Assembly: GCF_002954775.1 (NCBI RefSeq)
Contig: NZ_PJME01000003.1
Coordinates: 372,001-436,000, forward strand
Source: Streptomyces geranii
GTDB lineage: Bacteria; Actinomycetota; Actinomycetes; Streptomycetales; Streptomycetaceae
Direction: 5' to 3'
DNA: 64,000 nucleotides
Below, piece after piece: positions 15,728 through 23,920 of this stretch. Each line of letters begins with the position of its first letter. The first letter of the stretch is position 1. Under the pieces are notes generated by a model. That model made no database searches and had not been told where the DNA came from. It saw nothing but the letters and a program-made list of their open reading frames with translations. A program made the translations under genes and the position numbers.

Positions 15728-16738
15728 CTAGGCCGGGCGGGAGAGAGTCGCCAGTTCGTCGGAGGCCAGGGAGGCCATGTCGCGGTCGGCCAGGTGCTGG
15801 TCGGCCTGAAGGGACTCCAGCCAGCCGGGGTGGTACACGGTGTCGAGGTAGCGCTCGCCGAGGTCCGGGGCGATGGCCACCGCCGTGAGGTCGCGGCCGT
15901 CGTGCCGGGCCAGCCACTGCCTGGCCCCGCTGATGACCGTGCCCGTGGACCCGCCGAACAGGAAGCCCCGGGAGGCCAGCCGCCGGCAGACCCGCACCGC
16001 GTCCGGTTCCTCGACCCGGATCACCTCGTCGATGTAGGACTCGTCCAGCAGCTCCGGCCGTACGCTCGTGCCCAGGCCCGGGATCATCCGGGGTCCCGGC
16101 GGTCCGCCGAAGGTGACCGAGCCGACCGCGTCCACGGCGACGATCCGCACCCGCCGGTTCCACTGCCAGAACCAGCGCGCGCAGCCCATCAGCGTGCCGG
16201 TGGTGCCCGCCCCGACGAACAGGACGTCCAGGCCCGGGAACCGGCGGGCGATCGCCGGTGCCGTCGTGCGGTAGTGCGCCCGCCAGTTCCCGTCGTTGGC
16301 GTACTGGTTGAGCCATACGTAGCGCTCGTCGGAGGCGCACAGCGCGCGGACGTAGCCGATCCGGGCGCCCAGCAGGCCGCCGTGCAGATCGGGCCGGTCG
16401 ACGACGTGCACCCGGCTGCCCAGCGTCTCCATGAGCCGGATCGCCTGTGCGTTGCAGCGCGAGTCGGTCACGCACAGGAACCCGTAGCCCCGACTGGCGG
16501 CGAGCACACTGAGCGCGACGCCCAGGTTGCCCGACGAGGACTCCACGAGAACGGATCCCGGCCGCAGCCTGCCGTCCCGTTCGGCGGCCGACACCATCTC
16601 GCAGGCGGCCTTCATCTTGATCGAACCGGCGAAGTTGAAGCCCTCGCACTTCAGATAGAGGGGGAGCCCGACGGTGGCCCGCAGGTCGACGTACAGCTCG
16701 TCCTCGTTGAAGTCCGATGGTTGGGAAATGACTGGCAT
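15728..16738 (-). CDS. sbnA: N-(2-amino-2-carboxyethyl)-L-glutamate synthase, SbnA-like
   Basis: A 336-residue PLP enzyme of the cysteine synthase fold. SbnA proteins join O-phospho-L-serine with L-glutamate to form ACEGA, the first step to L-2,3-diaminopropionate. The PLP lysine is Lys41 in FAGSIKMKAA, ESSSGNLGVALS is the substrate loop, and VGAGTTGTLMG binds the PLP phosphate. The GSIKMK context and the CEGFNFAGS segment are characteristic of SbnA rather than CysK. The ATG at 16738 has a GGGGGA upstream. The neighbour sbnB, 95 bases upstream on the same strand, encodes the second enzyme, so the assignment rests on both sequence and pairing. This is the last gene of the cluster. Confidence 0.92.
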   Translation of the reverse strand: MPVISQPSDFNEDELYVDLRATVGLPLYLKCEGFNFAGSIKMKAACEMVSAAERDGRLRPGSVLVESSSGNLGVALSVLAASRGYGFLCVTDSRCNAQAIRLMETLGSRVHVVDRPDLHGGLLGARIGYVRALCASDERYVWLNQYANDGNWRAHYRTTAPAIARRFPGLDVLFVGAGTTGTLMGCARWFWQWNRRVRIVAVDAVGSVTFGGPPGPRMIPGLGTSVRPELLDESYIDEVIRVEEPDAVRVCRRLASRGFLFGGSTGTVISGARQWLARHDGRDLTAVAIAPDLGERYLDTVYHPGWLESLQADQHLADRDMASLASDELATLSRPA

Positions 16739-16833
16739 GTTGTCCCCCTGAGTGTGGCGCCCCTGTGTTCGGCACGCCTGATCTGTGGCACGGCGCCCGG
16801 TCTCCCGGGCGCTGCCGCCGGCCCCCTGACGGG

Positions 16834-17895
16834 TCAGCCGTGCCTGCGCAGTTCGTGGAAGAAGCCGTCGACGACCCGGAGTTCGCCGCGCCGGGCCACC
16901 TCGTCGTGGACGAACCTGCCGACGGCGAGGTCGAGCACCCCGAGGCCGAAGGGCGAGAACACCACCGGCCGGTCCACCGGCACCTTCGTGCGGCCGGTGA
17001 GTACGTCGTCCAGCGTGCCGTCGATGAACTCCCGGCCGCCGGTGAGCTGTTCGGCCAGGTGCGGCGAGGTGTCCGCCTTCAGGCAGTGCTCGACGTCGTC
17101 GACGTAGTTCGCCGAGGCGAGCAGGATCTCGGGCGCGAGGTCGCGCAACGAGACGTGCAGCACCAGCGGATGGTGGTCGAACCACGACACGTCGTGGATG
17201 TGCGGCTTCGCGGCGACGGTGGCGAACACCAGCAAGTCGCTCGACCTGACCAGCTGTTCGGCGCTGTCGTGGACGGTGATCTTGCCGCCGTTCTCCGACC
17301 GTTCCAGATAGCCCCGGAAGCCGGCCGCGCTGTCGGCGGACAGGTCGAACACGCCCGTCTCGTCGAACTCCCAGCCGGTGGCGGCCAGATAGGTGTGGAT
17401 GTAGCGGGCGATCAGCCCGGTGCCGACGAACCCGACCCGGGTGGGCCGGGTACGCCCCTGGCTCAGCCTGGCGGCGGCCAGCGCGGCCGAGGCCGCCGTG
17501 CGGGCGGCGCTGATGATGGAACTCTCCAGGCAGGCGAAGGGATAGCCCGTGTCGTGGTCGTTGAGGATCAGCACGGCCGACGCCCGCGGGATCCCGCCCG
17601 CCACGTTCTCCGGGAAGCTGGACACCCACTTCAGCCCGTCCACCCGTACGTCCCCGCCGATCGACGCGGGCAGCGCGATGATCCGCGACGACGGACGGTC
17701 CGGGAAGCGCAGGAAGTACGAGGGCGGGTTCACCGAGTCCCCGGCGCCGTGCAGCCGGTACACCGCCTCGACGAGGTCGACGACGTCCGACTCCCGTCCC
17801 CGGAGGGCCTGTTGGACCTGCTCGCCGGAGACGACGGAGAACGGCGGGACCGCGACAGAAGTGGTGACAGGGGCGGTGACAGGGTTCGTGGTCAT
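16834..17895 (-). CDS. sbnB: ACEGA dehydrogenase/hydrolase, SbnB-like (ornithine cyclodeaminase family)
   Basis: A 353-residue member of the ornithine cyclodeaminase/mu-crystallin family. SbnB oxidises ACEGA with NAD+ and releases L-2,3-diaminopropionate and 2-oxoglutarate. SVNPPSYFLRFPDRPSSRII and GLKWVSSFPENVAGGIPRAS form the substrate-binding region, and VGFVGTGLIARYIHTYL is the Rossmann dinucleotide site. SSFPENVAGGIPRAS is a hallmark of SbnB compared with true ornithine cyclodeaminases. The ATG at 17895 overlaps the stop of the upstream oxygenase gene by four bases, so the pair is translationally coupled. Together with SbnA it should supply the monomer for the synthetase proteins encoded upstream. 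Confidence 0.92.
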   Translation of the reverse strand: MTTNPVTAPVTTSVAVPPFSVVSGEQVQQALRGRESDVVDLVEAVYRLHGAGDSVNPPSYFLRFPDRPSSRIIALPASIGGDVRVDGLKWVSSFPENVAGGIPRASAVLILNDHDTGYPFACLESSIISAARTAASAALAAARLSQGRTRPTRVGFVGTGLIARYIHTYLAATGWEFDETGVFDLSADSAAGFRGYLERSENGGKITVHDSAEQLVRSSDLLVFATVAAKPHIHDVSWFDHHPLVLHVSLRDLAPEILLASANYVDDVEHCLKADTSPHLAEQLTGGREFIDGTLDDVLTGRTKVPVDRPVVFSPFGLGVLDLAVGRFVHDEVARRGELRVVDGFFHELRRHG

Positions 17896-18923
17896 GAGGC
17901 TGTCCCTTCGAGCGGGTCGGAGACGTCGGTGCGGTGGACCGGGTCGGCCAGGGCGGCGAGGACCTCGCGCGGCCCCTCGAACGGCTCCCGGCTGTGTGCC
18001 GTACGGATGTTGTCGACGAGCAGCAGATCGCCGCCGCGCCACGGCTCGCGCACGGTGTGCGCCGTGTACACCTCGTTGAGGATCTGGACGACGTCCTCGC
18101 CGACCGGATCGCCGTCGCCGTAGCGGGTGTTGAAGGGGAGGCCGTCGGCGCCGTACACGTCGACCAGGTACTCGTGGACCTCCGGGTCCATCGTCCACTC
18201 GTTGAGGAAGGCGATCTGGTTGAACCAGCAGCGGCGGCCGGTGACCGGGTGGCGCAGGATCGCGGCGCGGCGCTGCCGGGTGCGCAGGGAGCCGTCCGGC
18301 TCCCAGGCGAACTCGATGGCGTGGGAGCGGCAGTAGCGCTCGACGGAGGGCCGGTCGGAGGTGCCGAAGGCCTCGGCGAGCGTCGCGCCTATCTCGTCGT
18401 TGAAGGTCCGGGTGAGCAACCAGCCCTCCCGCTCGAAGCGTTGGACGAGTTCGGCGGGCAGCGCGTCCAGCACGGCCGCCGCGTCGGCCATCCCGGTGGC
18501 GCCGCCCTCGGCGGGCGCCTCCAGGCAGGCGAACAGCAGCAGGCCGGGGAACTCCTGGGCGTAGCTCAGCTCGTGGTGCATGCACATCGGCTGGTTGGGC
18601 GGCCACTTGGAGGAGGAGTACACGCCGTCGGCGTACTTCCGCCGGGGCGCGAAGGCCTCCTGGTCGCGCATCAGGCCGTCGGCCAGCCGCCGCAGCACGG
18701 CGCCGGTCGTGGCGGGCTCGCGCAGTCCGAGGCCGCGCACCAGCAGCGATCCGTGCTCGGCGACGGCCGCGCGCAGCGCGTCCCGGTGGGCGCCCGCCCA
18801 CTCGGCCGGGTCGGCGACGGCCGGGGTGTGCAGGACCGGCGGCCGGCCGGGAAGCAGCTCGATGCCGGGAAGTGCCGTCCTGGGCACGGGTGTCGGCGTC
18901 GCGGGTGTGGATGAGAGTGCCAT
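17892..18923 (-). CDS. TauD/TfdA-family Fe(II)/2-oxoglutarate oxygenase
   Basis: A 343-residue non-haem iron oxygenase. The facial triad is visible as His116-x-Glu118 in MHHELSY and the distal His310 in RTAHSREPF, with an arginine shortly after for 2-oxoglutarate. PPNQPMCMHHELSYAQEFPG resembles the SyrP/asparagine-oxygenase/clavaminate-synthase branch that hydroxylates amino acids, often while bound to an NRPS carrier, rather than taurine dioxygenases. Placed between the monomer genes and the adenylation-thiolation gene, it most likely beta-hydroxylates diaminopropionate (free or carrier-bound). The notable alternative is a desaturation or hydroxylation of another residue. Its stop overlaps the sbnB start; it lies 56 bases after the NRPS gene. 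Confidence 0.86.
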   Translation of the reverse strand: MALSSTPATPTPVPRTALPGIELLPGRPPVLHTPAVADPAEWAGAHRDALRAAVAEHGSLLVRGLGLREPATTGAVLRRLADGLMRDQEAFAPRRKYADGVYSSSKWPPNQPMCMHHELSYAQEFPGLLLFACLEAPAEGGATGMADAAAVLDALPAELVQRFEREGWLLTRTFNDEIGATLAEAFGTSDRPSVERYCRSHAIEFAWEPDGSLRTRQRRAAILRHPVTGRRCWFNQIAFLNEWTMDPEVHEYLVDVYGADGLPFNTRYGDGDPVGEDVVQILNEVYTAHTVREPWRGGDLLLVDNIRTAHSREPFEGPREVLAALADPVHRTDVSDPLEGTAS

Positions 18924-18979
18924 GTGTCGTTCCGTCTCTTTCCTGTTCCTGGTCTTCTTTTCCTGGTCGCGGCGCGTCG

Positions 18980-21313
18980 TCAGGCGGTGGCGGCCGGTGC
19001 GTCGAGCAGCTCGGCCAGGTCGGCGAGGACCGGGTGGCGGATGACGTCCTTGTGGGTGATCGCCCGGTCCAGCGCGATCGACAGCCGGACCGCCGCCAGC
19101 GAGGTGCCGCCCCGGTCGAAGAAGTGGTCAAGCCGTCCGATCCGGTCGGCCGGAACACCGAGTACGTCGGCCCACGCGGCGGCCAGCCGCCGCTCACCGG
19201 CCGTCTCCGGACCCTGGACACCCTGGTCGGCGGCGCCGAGTTCCTCGGCGAGCGCGGTGAGCGTCCTGCGGTCCGTCTTGCCGTTGGGCGTGAGCGGCAG
19301 CCGCTCACGCCAGTGCACGGCCGCCGGAACCATGTACGCGGGCAGCGACTCGGCCAACCGCTCCCGCACGCCGCCGAGTTCGGCGCCGGTGCAGAACGCC
19401 ACCAGCCGGGCGCCCCGTACGACGACCACGGCACCGTCGCGGACGCCGGGCACCCGCAGCAGCGCGTTCTCGATCTCGCCGATCTCGATCCGGAAGCCCC
19501 GCAGCTTCACCTGGGTGTCCCGGCGGCCGAGGAACTCCAGCCTGCCGTCGGGCAGCCACCGCCCGTGGTCCCCGCTGCGGTAGAGCCGCTCACCGGGCCG
19601 GTACGGGTCCAGGGTGAACGCGGCTGCCGTCCGCTCGGGGTCGTTGACGTACCCGCGCCCGACGCACACCCCGGAGAACACGATCTCCCCGGGCGCCCCC
19701 AGCGGCACCGGCGCGAGGTGCTCGTCGACCACGTACACGCGCACGTTGCGCACGGGCCGCCCGAGCGGCACCCGGGGCCCGTCCGGCACCCGGTCCATGA
19801 CCTCGTGGTTGGTGTCGTCCGAAGTCTCCGTCAGACCGTAGGCGTTGGCGACCTTGATGCCGGGCTGGGCGGCGAACCAGCGCTGCACCAGCTCCCGCTT
19901 CACCGCCTCCCCGGTCACCGACACACAGTGCAGCTCGGGGAGTTCACGGGGCCGCTGCTCCAACTCGGCGAGCACCGCTTCGAGATACGACGGCACGATC
20001 TGGAGCACATTGACCCCGCCCCGCACGATCGTGTCCACGAACCGGGGCACGTCCAGGATCACGTCCTGCCCGACGATCAGCGTCCGGCCGCCCACCAGCA
20101 GGGCCGACACCAGCTGCCACAGCGAGATGTCGAAGCACTGGGGAGCGGTCTGCGCGACCGTCTGCCCCTCGCCGACCTCCAGGTCCTCGATCTTGGCGAG
20201 GACGTGGTTCACGAACCCCGCGTGCTCGCACATCGCACCCTTGGGCTCCCCGGTCGACCCCGACGTGAAGTAGATGTAGGCCAGTTGATCCGCGGTGACC
20301 TCCACCCCGAGGTCGTCGTCCGCGTGCCCCTCCGCCGCGATCTCGTCGACGTACAGCCTCGGTACGTCCGTCCCGGTCGCGTCGAGCGTGGTCGTGCTGC
20401 CGTGCTCGGTGACGACGAACGCGCACTCGGCGCGGGTCAGGGTCGCGGTGATCCGCCCGGCCGGGAAGTGCGGCTCGACCGGGAGATAGACACCGCCCGC
20501 CTTCAGCACGCCGAGCACGGCGGCCATCCAGTCGAGGTTGCGCTCGGTGACCACGGCGACGACGTCCTCCCGGGCCAGCCCGCGCGCCAGCAGGGCCCGA
20601 CCGAGCCGGTTCGCCCGGGAGTTGAGCTGCCGGTAGGTCCACACCGTCCCGTCTTGCACGGCCGCGACCGCGTCCGGGTGTTTCCGCGCCCGCTCCTCGA
20701 ACAGCTCGTGCACCCGGTGGTCCGGGAGTTCGCGCTCGGGGCCCGCCAACCCGTCCAGCTGGAAGGCGAGTTCGGCCCCGGACAGCAGGCTCTGCCCCTC
20801 GTGGTCGGCGTCCGGGTCGGCGGCCATCAGGGAGAGCGCGGTGAGGTGGTAGCCCGCGATCCGGGCCGCCGCCGCGCCGTCCAGGACATCGGTGCGGTGC
20901 CACAGCCGCAGGGCGCGCTCACCGACGCTCAGGTACAACACGGCGCCGTCCGCGCCGGGTTCACCGCCGTGCGGGTCGAGGACCGTCTCGTACGACGGCT
21001 CGTCCGCCCCGCCCGGCTCGTCGGCGAGGTCCGTCAGCGCCAGCAGCTCCCGCCAGGAGCCGGGGGCGACCGTCATCCGGCGGGCCACGGGCCGCTCGCC
21101 CTTCACCGCCACGTACCCGGTGGTGACCTCCCGCTCGCCGGACAGCGCGGCGAGCACCTTGGCGTGCGCGGCGAGCAGCGCGGACTCGAACGAGGCCGAC
21201 CTCAACAGGCTCGCGTCGAACGGGACTTCGTACTCGGCGTACACCGGGTGGGGTCCGCTCTTCGGGTTCTCGCCCGGCACCGGGCCGGATATCCAGCGTG
21301 GAATCGTGTTCAT
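18980..21313 (-). CDS. NRPS adenylation-thiolation protein with N-terminal condensation-like remnant
   Basis: A 777-residue synthetase piece. Residues 1 to about 200 look like the C-lobe end of a condensation domain but lack HHxxxDG, so it should not condense. The adenylation domain follows (about 205-690): YIYFTSGSTGEPKGAM (A3), CFDISLWQLV (A4), NAYGLTETSDD (A5), YRSGDHGRWLPDGRLEFLGR (A7-A8) and PNGKTDRR (A10 with the catalytic lysine). A carrier domain ends the protein, with phosphopantetheine Ser738 in DRGGTSLAAV. By eye the specificity residues read D, I, W, Q, S, T, A, D, D; two acidic positions suit a basic side chain such as diaminopropionate. No condensing or releasing domain is present, so it must work with the carrier/membrane protein encoded directly upstream, whose stop overlaps its ATG (ATGA). 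Confidence 0.9.
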   Translation of the reverse strand: MNTIPRWISGPVPGENPKSGPHPVYAEYEVPFDASLLRSASFESALLAAHAKVLAALSGEREVTTGYVAVKGERPVARRMTVAPGSWRELLALTDLADEPGGADEPSYETVLDPHGGEPGADGAVLYLSVGERALRLWHRTDVLDGAAAARIAGYHLTALSLMAADPDADHEGQSLLSGAELAFQLDGLAGPERELPDHRVHELFEERARKHPDAVAAVQDGTVWTYRQLNSRANRLGRALLARGLAREDVVAVVTERNLDWMAAVLGVLKAGGVYLPVEPHFPAGRITATLTRAECAFVVTEHGSTTTLDATGTDVPRLYVDEIAAEGHADDDLGVEVTADQLAYIYFTSGSTGEPKGAMCEHAGFVNHVLAKIEDLEVGEGQTVAQTAPQCFDISLWQLVSALLVGGRTLIVGQDVILDVPRFVDTIVRGGVNVLQIVPSYLEAVLAELEQRPRELPELHCVSVTGEAVKRELVQRWFAAQPGIKVANAYGLTETSDDTNHEVMDRVPDGPRVPLGRPVRNVRVYVVDEHLAPVPLGAPGEIVFSGVCVGRGYVNDPERTAAAFTLDPYRPGERLYRSGDHGRWLPDGRLEFLGRRDTQVKLRGFRIEIGEIENALLRVPGVRDGAVVVVRGARLVAFCTGAELGGVRERLAESLPAYMVPAAVHWRERLPLTPNGKTDRRTLTALAEELGAADQGVQGPETAGERRLAAAWADVLGVPADRIGRLDHFFDRGGTSLAAVRLSIALDRAITHKDVIRHPVLADLAELLDAPAATA

Positions 21314-23910
21314 CGTTCTGCCCCCGTGGGAATTTCCGTGTCCGTCATTTCTGCGGTCGTCGTCCGAATCTCCTTGGCCCTTGCGGACCTTGCGGGTGGT
21401 GCGATCTGGTCGCTGCGCAGGGCCACCGCCGGGTTGCCGCCCCAGCGGGCCAGGCACGGCATGTCCTCGCCCTTCATGAGGAAGGAGTCCGGGGCGAGTT
21501 GGGCCCCGTCGCCCACCGACACCCCGTAGTGCACGAGCGCTCCGGTGCCGACCGTGACGCCCGCGCCCAGGACGATGTGGTCGGACTTGAAGGTGCCGTC
21601 CTCCTGCGAGTGGGCCTGGAGGATGCTGCGCGGGCCGAGCGTGCAGTCGTCGCCGATCGTCGTCAGCGTGCGCTCGGTGATGGCGGCGCCGTCGTCGAAG
21701 ACCCGGCGCCCGATCCGCACCCCCAGCAGCCGCCAGGCCAGGCTCTTGAACGGCGTGCCGTTGAGCGCGACGAGATACGCGGCGGGCACCTTCCACAGCC
21801 GCTCCTGCCACCAGAAGTGCGGCTCGTAGATGGAGCACAACCTCGGCACCAGGGACCGGAAGCGGGTGATGAGCCGCTCCACGAGCACGTAGTACCCGGC
21901 GGTGAGCACGAGCCCGAGGAACAGGGAGGCGCCCACCAGCGCACCGGCGGCCACGCCGTGCGTGCCGTGCACGGCGAGGGCCGCGAAGCCGAGCACCGTG
22001 AAGAGCAGCGAGTGCAGCCAGCGTACGAACAGGAACAGGCCCATCGTGCGCAGGTTGTAGCGGTTCTTCGCGGTGAGCCGGCGGCGGAACTCGTCGCCCT
22101 CGCGCAGATGGTCGAAGCTGCTGTCCCGCTCCACCGACCTCGGGATCTCGAAGGACGGCGAGCCCAACAGGCCGACGTTCTCCCGGACTTCACCGTCCAG
22201 CGGCACCATCACCTTGGTCGCAAGGAGGACGTTCCCGCCGGTGCGACCCCCCGAGGGGTAGGCGATGTGGTTGCCGAGGAAGCTGTGCGGCCCGATCTCC
22301 GCCCGGGTGACCCGGAACGACGTGGCGGAGTAGTCCGCGTTGAGGACGGACAACCCGTCGGCGACCATCGTGCCGCGCCCGACGGAGACCAGGTAGGGGG
22401 TCTCCTGCCGTACCTCCGTACCGAAGTTGGAGCCGGTCTGCTCGACGTGCGAGAGGTCGTAGCCGATCGCCCGCAGATAGTGGACGACGTACGAACTGTC
22501 GCCGGTCAGCCACAGGAAGAACTTCAGGTTGGTCATCCGGGTGATGGCCCGCTGCGCCCCGTAGTGCAGGCCGTACAGCGGATATACGCGGTCCGGCCGG
22601 ATCAGCAGGTTCAGCACCCGGGGGACCAGGGTCACGCTCACGGCCCCGACGACGAGCACGGCCGCGAAGAACACGACGGACACGCCCAGGGCCTCGGCGT
22701 AGAAGCGGGCCGAGGTCATGTCGGCCACGTCCGGGTCGAGCAGCACCTCAAGGCGGGGTGCCAGGTCCAGCAGCAGAAAGCCGCCGCCGACCGCCAAGGG
22801 CACATAGACCAGCAGGAGTTGGAGCAGGCTCGCGAGACCGTAGGCGGCCCGGCGGGCGGTCGAGCAGGGCGCCGCGGGCACCCGGACGTAGTCGACCTCC
22901 GTCGGCTGGGCGGGCGAGCCGTGCCAGCGTCGGCCCGCCGGGACCGCCTGGCCCTCGAACAGGGCGGACGAGTGGCCGAGTTGGGCGCCGTCGCCGATCG
23001 AGGTGCGGATGTCGAGGACGGTCTTCTCGCCGACGTACACATCCCGGCCCAGGGTGACCGGGCCGGTCTCGACGCGTCCGGCGACCGCCCGGTAGCAGAG
23101 GAAGAAGGAGTCCTTGCGGATCACCGAACCCGCGCCGATCGTGAGCAGGTCGGTGCAGACCGGCAGGGAGGGCGAGAGGATCGTGACGCCCTTGCCGATG
23201 CGCGCGCCGAGCGCCCGCAGGTACAGCACGTAGAGCGGGTTGCCCGCGAACAGGCGCATCGGGTTGGCGTGCAGCAGCGCCTTCACGGTCCAGAAGCGCA
23301 GATACGCGAGGCCCCAGACCGGGAACTCGGTCGCCTTCCAGCGGCCGATCAGCACCCACTTGGCGACCACCGGCAGCACGCACATGCCGACGAGGACCGA
23401 GCCGCCGAACACGACCGAGCGCAGATAGACGTCAACAGCCCCCACGCCGGCGTCGGTCCACTCGTAGCCCTCGACGGTGACCAGCCCGGCGAGGAAGCAG
23501 TACGCGGCGAAGACCAGCAACTGGGCCGCGCCGCACAGGACATACCGCAGACTGCTGCCGGGCGCCGGGGCCTCGGCGGGCGGTGCGGCGGGTGCCTCGG
23601 CCGGGGCGTCGGTGAGCGCCGCCGCCAGACCCCGGATCGTCGGATGGCCGTACACGTCCTTCATCGACACCGACGGCAGATCGTCCCGCTTCCTGACGCG
23701 GGCACAGAAGTGCGCCATGACCAGGGAGTTGGCCCCCAGATCGTCGAAGAAGTGCTGGTCGACCGGTACTTCGTCCGTCTTCATGACTCCGGCGAGCACC
23801 TCGGCGAGAATCCGCTCGGTGTCACCTCCGGCACCGGATGTGTGCCTGCTCGGACCGGTCGGCGGTATGAGCGCCAACTCGATCGGTTTTCCCCCCACTT
23901 GTCCCCCCAC
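21310..23910 (-). CDS. Pls-like carrier protein with six membrane helices and three beta-helix domains
   Basis: An 866-residue membrane protein. It starts with a carrier domain (about 30-100; Ser62 in DDLGANSLVM). Then come three repeats of a helix pair plus a hexapeptide-repeat beta-helix domain: helices near 122-144 and 162-188, beta-helix 225-335; helices 357-382 and 409-435, beta-helix 460-590; helices 623-648 and 655-680, beta-helix 718-830. This is the C-terminal architecture of epsilon-poly-L-lysine synthetase (Pls), whose three tandem domains join free monomers to the carrier-bound one. Here that half is a separate polypeptide with its own carrier, and the adenylation part is the next gene. 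The GTG at 23910, with GGAG six bases upstream, follows the DUF418 gene by 10 bases. Confidence 0.85.
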   Translation of the reverse strand: MGGQVGGKPIELALIPPTGPSRHTSGAGGDTERILAEVLAGVMKTDEVPVDQHFFDDLGANSLVMAHFCARVRKRDDLPSVSMKDVYGHPTIRGLAAALTDAPAEAPAAPPAEAPAPGSSLRYVLCGAAQLLVFAAYCFLAGLVTVEGYEWTDAGVGAVDVYLRSVVFGGSVLVGMCVLPVVAKWVLIGRWKATEFPVWGLAYLRFWTVKALLHANPMRLFAGNPLYVLYLRALGARIGKGVTILSPSLPVCTDLLTIGAGSVIRKDSFFLCYRAVAGRVETGPVTLGRDVYVGEKTVLDIRTSIGDGAQLGHSSALFEGQAVPAGRRWHGSPAQPTEVDYVRVPAAPCSTARRAAYGLASLLQLLLVYVPLAVGGGFLLLDLAPRLEVLLDPDVADMTSARFYAEALGVSVVFFAAVLVVGAVSVTLVPRVLNLLIRPDRVYPLYGLHYGAQRAITRMTNLKFFLWLTGDSSYVVHYLRAIGYDLSHVEQTGSNFGTEVRQETPYLVSVGRGTMVADGLSVLNADYSATSFRVTRAEIGPHSFLGNHIAYPSGGRTGGNVLLATKVMVPLDGEVRENVGLLGSPSFEIPRSVERDSSFDHLREGDEFRRRLTAKNRYNLRTMGLFLFVRWLHSLLFTVLGFAALAVHGTHGVAAGALVGASLFLGLVLTAGYYVLVERLITRFRSLVPRLCSIYEPHFWWQERLWKVPAAYLVALNGTPFKSLAWRLLGVRIGRRVFDDGAAITERTLTTIGDDCTLGPRSILQAHSQEDGTFKSDHIVLGAGVTVGTGALVHYGVSVGDGAQLAPDSFLMKGEDMPCLARWGGNPAVALRSDQIAPPARSARAKEIRTTTAEMTDTEIPTGAER

Positions 23911-23920
23911 GGTGAACTCC

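Noticed and set aside
18872..21529. 885-codon plus-strand frame opposite the NRPS gene
   Set aside because: Low-complexity Val/Arg/His-rich translation without domains; the minus-strand adenylation motifs are intact.
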